From an uncultured Bacteroidales bacterium (GTDB lineage: Bacteria; Bacteroidota; Bacteroidia; Bacteroidales; Paludibacteraceae), in contig CAIUTB010000135.1 of NCBI GenBank assembly GCA_903901975.1, forward strand, positions 1-41,719: DNA of 41,719 nt, in the 5' to 3' direction. Shown here in pieces: positions 35,283 through 41,719 of this stretch; positions within the stretch are counted from its first letter, which is position 1; every line of letters begins with the position of its first letter. The notes beneath the pieces are model-generated. The model saw nothing but the letters and a program-made list of their open reading frames with translations. It was not told where the DNA came from and made no database searches. Both the position numbers and the translations under genes were made by a program.

Positions 35283-37220
35283 ATGAGAAAAATACAGATA
35301 ATTTTAATCTTCATATCATTACTTATTGCTGCCAAAAGTGTTGGACAGGCTCAGCGAAATTTACTTCAAAACATTGCTTCGAAATGTTCTGACGCACAAT
35401 TATTGAATAAAGACTTTAAACCCTACGCTTCCTACCACGACCGAGAATTCTGGAACTCATTACCCCCCGAGATAAAAGAAAAATGTATTTCAGCAGCTGA
35501 AAAAAGTAGCACCTATGTTTTTGGAACCGTTTCGTTGACCTCATTTCTCGATTATAAACGAAGCGGAAGCAGAGCTGAAAGCGAAAAATACTACAATGAC
35601 CGTAATGATAATCTCCGTAACCTCGTGCTTGGCGAACTGGTTGAAGGAAAAGGGCGCTTTATGGATGCCATTCTTAATGCCAGTTGGTCTGTTTGTGAGC
35701 AAACCTATTGGGGAGTTTCTGCTCATCTCGCTGCTCAAAAAGCGGGCATTGGAGTTCCGGATGTAAATGAACCGACAATTGATTTGGTTTCGGGCGAAAT
35801 GGCTAATTTACTTGCATGGACATACTACTTTTTTCATGCTGAATTTGATAAAACTTCGCCATTAATTAATCAACGAATCAAGCAGGAAGTAGATCGAAAA
35901 ATAATTCAGCCCTATCTGGTACGCAACGATTTTTGGTGGCAAGCTACCAAACCGGGAGTTATGGTGAATAACTGGAATCCGTGGTGCAATTTCAATGTGC
36001 TGACGGCTGCGCTGTTGACTTCAGACGATTATGAATTGAAAGTAAGATTATTGCGCAAAACCATGACATCCGTCGATCAGTTTATCAATTATTATAAAAA
36101 TGATGGTGGTTGCGAAGAAGGACCAACGTATTGGGATCATGCAGCCGGTAAAATGCTTGAATACCTGGAACTTGTGAAAAAGTCTTCGGGTGGAAATGTG
36201 GATATATTCGGCAATGAGCTGATAAAACGCATGGGAAAATACATTGCCACAGCCTATATTGGCGACAGCTATTATCTCAATTTTGCAGATGCAATGGCTG
36301 TAAACAAAGGACTTCCTGATATTGTCTATCGCTATGGAAAAGCTATTAACGATAAAGGGTTGATGAATTTTGGTGTTTATCTGGTTCAGCAAATCAGCCC
36401 AATGCCCGAAGTTGGAGGCACCTTGGATATGTCGTTGCAAAAATACCTGATTTGGAATGAGATGAAAAACTGTAAAGCTGAACTTGCTCTTCCTGATCAT
36501 TTTTGGCTGGACGGATTGGAAGTTGCCGGAGCTCGAAGCAAAGAAGGTTCTACAAGTGGATTTTTCTTTGGCGCTAAAGGTGGGTATAATGACGAAAGTC
36601 ATAACCATAACGATGTAGGCTCATTTGTCCTTTATTATAATGCCGACCCGATATTAATTGATGCCGGAGTAGGTACTTATACGGCAAAAACCTTTAGTTC
36701 AAAACGTTACGAGTTGTGGAATATGCAGTCGGCTTACCATAATGTGCCCATGATAAACGGCTTTCAACAAAAAGACGGCAAAAAATACAAAGCCACTCAG
36801 GTAAATTTCAGCAACACAAAATCAACGTCAAGTTTCAGTTTAAATATCGCCAAAGCCTATCCTGAAGCCGCAAAATGCAAGTCGTGGATACGCAGCTATA
36901 GTTTCGACCGAAAATCAGGGCTGACTATAAACGACCGATTTGAATTGGATTCAGCAGTTAATTACAACCAAATCAATCTTTTGGTTGCCGGCAGCATAAA
37001 GGAAGTATCGAAAGGCAAACTCTTGCTTTCGGGCAAAAAAGAAAAACTGGTTTTAAAGTACAACCCCATGCAATTTAGCTATCAAATTGAGGAAATTGTA
37101 TTGGATGACCCCCGATTATCGAATGTTTGGGGAAAAAGTATTTTCCGTTTATCATTCACTGCCAACGACAAAGCGCTGAAAGGAGAATATCAGCTGAATA
37201 TAATAGCTGATATCAACTAA
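35283..37220 (+). CDS. Heparinase II/III-family polysaccharide lyase
   Basis: 645 residues with signal peptide (KIQIILIFISLLIAAKSVGQ). The N-terminal two thirds are a helical toroid (PYASYHDREFWNSLPPEIKE; VMVNNWNPWCNFNVLTAALL with Asn229-Trp231; GCEEGPTYWDHAAGKMLEYL). The C-terminal third is the Hepar_II_III beta-sandwich with SHNHNDVGSFVLYYN (His440, His442, Asn443, Asp444), DAGVGTYTAKTFSSKRYELW and SAYHNVPMINGFQQ. In related PL families (PL12, 15, 17, 21, 33 and others) Tyr and His from these loops carry out beta-elimination on uronate glycans. The substrate is not assignable; together with the downstream-acting GH88 in the same operon it supports a uronic-acid polymer. No sulfatase accompanies it. 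It ends the operon; a small hairpin follows at 37245-37265. Confidence 0.9.
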   Translation: MRKIQIILIFISLLIAAKSVGQAQRNLLQNIASKCSDAQLLNKDFKPYASYHDREFWNSLPPEIKEKCISAAEKSSTYVFGTVSLTSFLDYKRSGSRAESEKYYNDRNDNLRNLVLGELVEGKGRFMDAILNASWSVCEQTYWGVSAHLAAQKAGIGVPDVNEPTIDLVSGEMANLLAWTYYFFHAEFDKTSPLINQRIKQEVDRKIIQPYLVRNDFWWQATKPGVMVNNWNPWCNFNVLTAALLTSDDYELKVRLLRKTMTSVDQFINYYKNDGGCEEGPTYWDHAAGKMLEYLELVKKSSGGNVDIFGNELIKRMGKYIATAYIGDSYYLNFADAMAVNKGLPDIVYRYGKAINDKGLMNFGVYLVQQISPMPEVGGTLDMSLQKYLIWNEMKNCKAELALPDHFWLDGLEVAGARSKEGSTSGFFFGAKGGYNDESHNHNDVGSFVLYYNADPILIDAGVGTYTAKTFSSKRYELWNMQSAYHNVPMINGFQQKDGKKYKATQVNFSNTKSTSSFSLNIAKAYPEAAKCKSWIRSYSFDRKSGLTINDRFELDSAVNYNQINLLVAGSIKEVSKGKLLLSGKKEKLVLKYNPMQFSYQIEEIVLDDPRLSNVWGKSIFRLSFTANDKALKGEYQLNIIADIN

Positions 37221-37244
37221 AAACCTCCCGGTTATATATCTGAA

Positions 37245-37265
37245 AAGTCTTGTTGAGCAAGACTT
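37245..37265 (+). terminator. Weak hairpin downstream of lyase operon
   Basis: AAGTCTTG (37245-37252) and CAAGACTT (37258-37265) form a perfect 8-base stem with a 5-base loop, but no T-run follows, so it may be an attenuator or mRNA-stabilising end rather than an intrinsic terminator. Confidence 0.4.
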
Positions 37266-37395
37266 ATAGCCCCACTCCTCTTCAAGATAAACCTATAACT
37301 GTTTATCACCAAACTCATTCCTTAATAAATTCCAATCACACAAAAATGGATATAAAAATGGAAAAATAAGGCACTTTATCCATTATTTATACTCC

Positions 37396-37403
37396 TATTT
37401 TTG
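37396..37403 (+). promoter_or_regulatory. Candidate -7 promoter element for gene 37431
   Basis: TATTTTTG matches TAnnTTTG 28 bases before the start codon. A CTTTAT stretch 17 bases further up might act as the -33 part but is a poor match. Confidence 0.4.
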
Positions 37404-37430
37404 CCATACTAATTTAAAAGAAATCAAATC

Positions 37431-40400
37431 ATGAAAAAAATTACATTATTGATTATTTGTGTGTTGGGCTTTATACTTGGGTCTAATGCTGGAACTGTTT
37501 ATTATGTAAGCTCAACTGCGACGTTAGGGTTACAGAATGGTTCGTCCTGGGATAATGCTTTTTTAAGCCCTGCTGCAGCAATTGCCAGTGCAACACCTGT
37601 TTCCGGGGATGAATTCTGGGTGAAGCAAGGGACTTACGTTCTAACTGCTCAATTATCATGGGAAACCGGTCAAAGTTTTTATGGTGGCTTCGTTGGTACA
37701 GAGACTCTTCGAAGTCAACGAAGTACGGATGCAACATTGACAATTTTAGATGGAAATAATTTATACCGGGTTTTAAATGCTCCATCTATGGCATCGCCTA
37801 CAACCTGGGATGGTTTTACTATACAGAATGGTGCTCAAGCTACTGGCGCAGGTGCATTTCTTCAGAAAAATGCAATTTTAAGTAACTGTATTTTTCAAAA
37901 TAATAAAGCAGTAAATGTAACATCACCTTATGTTGCAGCAGGTGGTGCAATTTATATTCAAGGATTAGCAGGAGATGCTGATTCTATCAAAGTTCTAAAC
38001 TGTACGATTAAAACTAATTCTGTAAAATCAGCAGCTGTTGCTTCAAATTATTGTGGAGGCGGTGGAATTTATATCAAACCCGGTTCTATTAAAGCTGTAG
38101 TTAGAGGATGTACCATAGATTCAAATATAGCAGATGGTTTGGGTACCGCTAATGCAATTGTATCTGGTGGAGGTATATATATGTGTGATGGCATCATTGA
38201 TAACTGTACTATCAAAAATAATACTGCAACCAATGCAAATCCCACAACATTTGTACTTACAAATGCAAAAAACCAAGCAGGTGGTATATTTATAATGCCT
38301 CAGGCTTCTACAAATACAATTGTAAAAAATACTACAATTTCAGGAAATTCTGCTCCCACTTACGTTGGCGGAGGTATTGCAATTGACCCATTATATACAA
38401 CCACAGTTGTAACTGCGAAAACAAGTATTTTAAATTGTACTATAGTTAATAATTCTACCTGGGGTGCAGGTGGAGGTGCTATTACGGCTGCAGGAAATGC
38501 AACCTCAACTTCAGAATATGCATTTAACAATTGTATAGTTACAAATAATGAATCGAGTAGTGTTGCTGCAGGTGGAGGTGGTATATTTGTAAATAATGTT
38601 GCTGGCACATCTATTGCTAAGTTTATAAACTGTACAGTTGTTAACAATAAAATGTTGACTACAAATTATGGAGGTGCAGGAGTATTTTATAACAATATAG
38701 CTGCAGATATTACAAATTGTGTTTTTTGGGGAAATGGCAGTGTTGGAGCATTAGCACCCTACAATGTAAGGGTTAAAAATACACTCACCACAAACAAATT
38801 GATTAATTGCGCTTTTGATAGTCATTTTAACGAATTAGAAGTTTCCCCTGTTGCTACACCAGCTGATCTTACTGGTAAAGTAATTGTAGATGTAAATAAT
38901 ACAGGTTCAACTGGTGGTACATTATATGCTAATTTCACAAGTCCTACGAATTTTATAGGCAAAGTGGTTACAGCGGGAGATGTTACTTCATTTGCTAGTG
39001 CTGATTGGTCTATTGCATCAACATCAGCTTGCAAAGATGCCGGAACTACAGTTGCTTCAGTAACTACCGATATACTTGGAACTCCACGTCCACAAGGAGG
39101 GGTTTATGATATAGGTGCTTATGAAGTAAAAACTATTCCTATTCTTGATGCTACTACTGCTGCAAGTTCAATTACTTCAAGTTCAGCTTCGAGTGGAGGT
39201 AATATTACTGCTAATGGTGGTGCAAGTGTTTCTGCACGTGGTGTATGTTGGAATCAGTCTATTAATCCAACAATATCTAGTGCTCACACCACTAATGGAA
39301 CAGGAAATGGAAGTTTCACAAGTAGTTTTTCAGGGCTTCAACCAAATAAAACTTACTATGTAAGAGCTTATGCAACCAATAGTGTCGGAACAGGTTATGG
39401 TGCGCAAATAAGTTTTACAACACTTCTTGGAACTCCAGATATAACATTCAGTACTCCAACATCTGTTAGTAAATCTTATGGAGATGCTAAGTTTACAAAT
39501 ACAGCAGGAAGCAGCAACTCTGCTGGTGCTATAACTTACAGTAGCGGGAATACAAGTGTCGCAACGGTCGATGCATCAACCGGAGAAGTTACTATTCTAA
39601 CCTCAGGTTCAGCAGTAATTACCGCTAATATTGCAGCCAATGGAGACTATAATTCAGGTTTATCAACGTATACTGTAAATGTTTCACGTGCATCACAAAC
39701 CATTACATTTGGAATGCAGGTCAATAAAAATGTAGGTGATGCCGATTTCAGTCCTGCTACCGTCAGTTCGGGCTTGACCGTTTCGTACAGCAGTACCAAT
39801 ACGGCAGCAGTAAGCATTGATGGTACTACGGGATGGATTCACATTGTTGCTCCGGGAACAACTACTATTACTGCCTCTCAAGCCGGAAATGGGAATTATA
39901 ATGCAGCCAGCAGTGTGGATCAAAGTCTAACGGTGAATTCGTCAACTATAACCGTTTCGTCAAACAGTAATATCTCAACATTATCTCCAACTTCGGCTAT
40001 CGATCTAACTGTTTCGGCTGGCTATGAATTAACCGTTAATGCCGATGCAAATGTGAAATCTATCACTGTTGCCCCGGGAGCAAAATTGACTTTAAATAAC
40101 ACAAGTGTGCTTACTTCCACAAATGGAATTACACTTCAAAATACCGCTTCCGGTACAGCCTCTTTTGTGGATAGTCGTACTGCAGATAATCCTTCGGTCC
40201 TAGCCGGTATAGTACAACAAGACATTACCGAAACCAATCGGAACTGGTATGTGGCTGTACCTGTTTCAGGAAAATCTGCTTCCGATATTACACTTTCAGC
40301 TGCAAAAATTATAAAACGCAACGAAGGATTTTCAAGTTGGGATGATGTAAGTGGTTCTCTAACTGCAGGTGTCGGTTATATAGCTGTGGCTTCAACTAAT

Positions 40401-41501
40401 TCAGGAACCACAAGCTGGTCGTTGAATGGCAACCTGAACAGTGGTAAAGTGGAAGTGCCTGTAACAAATTCAGGAGCAAGTTCAACTGGTTATAATTTGT
40501 TGGGCAATCCTTATCCCTCGTACCTTAACTGGGAACAAGTACTAAATTTGAATGCTACCAACGCCTCACTTCTGCAATCCACTATTTGGTATCGAACAGC
40601 AACTTTCAATAACGGCCTGAGCAAATTTGATTATAGCTTCAATACCTATAATTCCACCGGAAGAATGAGTATACCAGCCAGCACAACGGGTTATATTCCA
40701 CCTATGCAGGCATTTTGGGTTCTTGCTGGCAGCGCCGGAACAGTAACATTTACCAATGCCATGCGTTCGCATGGCGATGGAGCAAGCAATAAACTCAAAG
40801 CACCAAGTCTAAATCAGCAACAAATCCTTCGTTTGCAGGTATCTAATGCTGTAAACAGTGATGAAACCTTAGTGTATTTCAACCCGAATGCTTCAAACGC
40901 TTATGATAATTTTGATTCTCCCAAAATGTCGAACAATATAGCTTCTATTCCTGAAATATTTACCATGGTAGGAACGGAAAAATTGGTTATCAACGGAATG
41001 AATAGTGTCATACCTAATCAGGAAATTCCACTCGGTTTCAGCACCGGACAATCCAATACATTCACTATTAAAGCCACTGAAATAAGTAATTTTAATGATG
41101 GTACTCAAATCTTTTTAAAAGACAGTCAGACAAATAATGAATGGAATTTGACGGATGGTTCGGCATATAACTTCAGTTCAGATATTTCAAGTTCTAATAC
41201 CAGTCGTTTTAGTGTGATTTTCAAAGCAGCGTCAATCACTACCGGTATTATAAATAGTAAAGGTGCTTCCAATTCAATCCTGATCTATCGGAATGTCAAC
41301 AATCTGATTAGCATAAATTGTGTAAATGGTATTGTAGGAGAAGCCAGCGTGAGTGTTTATAACGCAGTGGGTCAGAAATTAGCTGAACAAGCATTACAGA
41401 GTTCAATAACCATTTTAAGCAGATCATTTACTCCAGGAGTTTACCTTGTAAGTGTTAGGGCTAATGCTAAAAGTTGCACTCAAAAAGTAGTTATCAATTA
41501 A
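37431..41501 (+). CDS. Giant multi-domain T9SS-secreted beta-helix protein (beta-helix, FN3-like, Ig-like repeats)
   Basis: 1356 residues. A signal peptide (KITLLIICVLGFILGSNA) precedes a beta-helix domain to ~565 (TVYYVSSTATLG, GGGIYIKPGSIKAVVRGCTI, GGGIAIDPLYT, closing PRPQGGVYDIGAYE). Next are an FN3-like module (~569-660; GVCWNQSINPTISSAH, NKTYYVRAYATNS) and two Ig-like repeats (~663-748 and ~750-831; ITYSSGNTSVATVDASTGEV, SYSSTNTAAVSIDGTTGW). A beta-rich module (~840-1265) has GNPYPSYLNW, PPMQAFWVLA, TNAMRSH and DSPKMSNN. The end is a type A T9SS sorting domain (~1283-1356; SVYNAVGQKLAEQ, FTPGVYLVSVRA, KVVIN). The C-terminal ~450 residues are homologous to those of the partial protein at 2-2122, and the beta-helix part to the product of 20034-22187. 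The likely role is a surface-exposed or released adhesin or glycan-binding protein; no enzyme site recognised. It is followed 20 bases later by a small-protein gene, as is the partial paralogue. Confidence 0.92.
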   Translation: MKKITLLIICVLGFILGSNAGTVYYVSSTATLGLQNGSSWDNAFLSPAAAIASATPVSGDEFWVKQGTYVLTAQLSWETGQSFYGGFVGTETLRSQRSTDATLTILDGNNLYRVLNAPSMASPTTWDGFTIQNGAQATGAGAFLQKNAILSNCIFQNNKAVNVTSPYVAAGGAIYIQGLAGDADSIKVLNCTIKTNSVKSAAVASNYCGGGGIYIKPGSIKAVVRGCTIDSNIADGLGTANAIVSGGGIYMCDGIIDNCTIKNNTATNANPTTFVLTNAKNQAGGIFIMPQASTNTIVKNTTISGNSAPTYVGGGIAIDPLYTTTVVTAKTSILNCTIVNNSTWGAGGGAITAAGNATSTSEYAFNNCIVTNNESSSVAAGGGGIFVNNVAGTSIAKFINCTVVNNKMLTTNYGGAGVFYNNIAADITNCVFWGNGSVGALAPYNVRVKNTLTTNKLINCAFDSHFNELEVSPVATPADLTGKVIVDVNNTGSTGGTLYANFTSPTNFIGKVVTAGDVTSFASADWSIASTSACKDAGTTVASVTTDILGTPRPQGGVYDIGAYEVKTIPILDATTAASSITSSSASSGGNITANGGASVSARGVCWNQSINPTISSAHTTNGTGNGSFTSSFSGLQPNKTYYVRAYATNSVGTGYGAQISFTTLLGTPDITFSTPTSVSKSYGDAKFTNTAGSSNSAGAITYSSGNTSVATVDASTGEVTILTSGSAVITANIAANGDYNSGLSTYTVNVSRASQTITFGMQVNKNVGDADFSPATVSSGLTVSYSSTNTAAVSIDGTTGWIHIVAPGTTTITASQAGNGNYNAASSVDQSLTVNSSTITVSSNSNISTLSPTSAIDLTVSAGYELTVNADANVKSITVAPGAKLTLNNTSVLTSTNGITLQNTASGTASFVDSRTADNPSVLAGIVQQDITETNRNWYVAVPVSGKSASDITLSAAKIIKRNEGFSSWDDVSGSLTAGVGYIAVASTNSGTTSWSLNGNLNSGKVEVPVTNSGASSTGYNLLGNPYPSYLNWEQVLNLNATNASLLQSTIWYRTATFNNGLSKFDYSFNTYNSTGRMSIPASTTGYIPPMQAFWVLAGSAGTVTFTNAMRSHGDGASNKLKAPSLNQQQILRLQVSNAVNSDETLVYFNPNASNAYDNFDSPKMSNNIASIPEIFTMVGTEKLVINGMNSVIPNQEIPLGFSTGQSNTFTIKATEISNFNDGTQIFLKDSQTNNEWNLTDGSAYNFSSDISSSNTSRFSVIFKAASITTGIINSKGASNSILIYRNVNNLISINCVNGIVGEASVSVYNAVGQKLAEQALQSSITILSRSFTPGVYLVSVRANAKSCTQKVVIN

Positions 41502-41521
41502 TACCCTAAAACACACAGACA

Positions 41522-41698
41522 ATGAAAGCACAAAATAAAATGAACCGATTGTATGAATCGCCACTGATTGAGCGGATAGAATTGGATAACGAAATAGCTC
41601 TCCAATTGGAATCCACACCACCACCGGCACCGGGTGAAGCGAAACTAAATGCTCCTGAACATTTCAACAACGACCCGTTTAAGACGAATCAGGTCTGA
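41522..41698 (+). CDS. Small acidic protein (58 aa), homologue of 2142-2315 product
   Basis: ATG 41522 to TGA 41696-41698. The order of features equals that of the 57-residue protein at the other end of the window: a Tyr/Ser/Pro start (LYESPLIERI), ELDNEIALQLES, a Pro-rich hinge (TPPPAPGE), and the C-terminal block LNAPEHFNNDPFKTNQV. It has no signal peptide, no membrane segment and no Cys. It lies 20 bases behind the T9SS gene, nearly the same spacing as the first pair (19). Cytoplasmic location is expected unless it is exported by an unusual route. A later in-frame ATG (codon 7) is an alternative start, but the first fits the matching upstream position better. Function unknown. Confidence 0.75.
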   Translation: MKAQNKMNRLYESPLIERIELDNEIALQLESTPPPAPGEAKLNAPEHFNNDPFKTNQV

Positions 41699-41719
41699 AA
41701 TGAATTATTCGGTTTACTC

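Noticed and set aside
1-41719. CRISPR arrays, tRNA or rRNA genes, complete insertion sequences
   Set aside because: I saw no regularly spaced repeats, no tRNA-like cloverleaf with a CCA end and no intact transposase; the only mobile-element trace is the integrase remnant. I cannot run a covariance search to exclude small RNAs.

Overview
The window looks like a low-GC Bacteroidota chromosome, most likely a Bacteroidales-type glycan degrader. The reasons are two adjacent SusC/SusD pairs, a hybrid two-component regulator with reg_prop repeats and an AraC-type output domain, many secreted proteins ending in type IX secretion (T9SS, type A) sorting domains, and repeated matches to the Bacteroidetes -7 promoter element TAnnTTTG upstream of transcription units. 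I cannot name the species.

Layout. 2-2122: 3' part of a large T9SS-exported beta-helix protein, followed 19 bases later by an unlisted 57-residue acidic protein (2142-2315) and a strong terminator. 2316-2967: non-coding stretch with a tyrosine-recombinase remnant (2614-2793) inside a pair of 14-base direct repeats. 2968-3906 (-): secreted protein with a T9SS tail. 4160-14629 (+): probable operon of an alginate-lyase-like enzyme, SusC1, SusD1, SusC2 and SusD2. 14751-16640 (+): beta-helix protein, then a terminator. 16739-19690 (-): C10 (streptopain-type) protease followed by a probably degenerate BspA-like ORF. 20034-22187 (+): another beta-helix protein, then a terminator. 22326-26754 (+): DUF2264 protein and GH31 glycosidase. 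26825-30898 (-): hybrid sensor/regulator. 31133-37220 (+): operon of GH88, GH16, GH35 and a heparinase II/III-type lyase. 37431-41501 (+): 1356-residue beta-helix/FN3/Ig-like T9SS protein, again followed 20 bases later by a 58-residue homologue of the first small protein (41522-41698).

How it may work together (inference). The central 33 kb reads as one polysaccharide utilisation locus. Two lyase candidates would cut uronate-containing chains. GH88 would remove the unsaturated uronate ends. GH16 (endo), GH35 (exo beta-galactosidase), GH31 (exo alpha-glycosidase) and the DUF2264 protein would trim the rest, the two SusCD pairs would import oligosaccharides, and the hybrid regulator would sense a breakdown product. 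No sulfatase is present, which argues against sulfated marine galactans or glycosaminoglycans. A uronate-decorated, galactose-containing plant gum, arabinogalactan-like glycan or bacterial exopolysaccharide is the best guess.

The most novel-looking item is the repeated pair 'T9SS protein with a particular C-terminal module plus tiny acidic protein' at both ends of the window. The two small proteins share a nearly invariant C-terminal block (NAPEHFNNDPFK-x-N) although their codons have drifted at synonymous sites.
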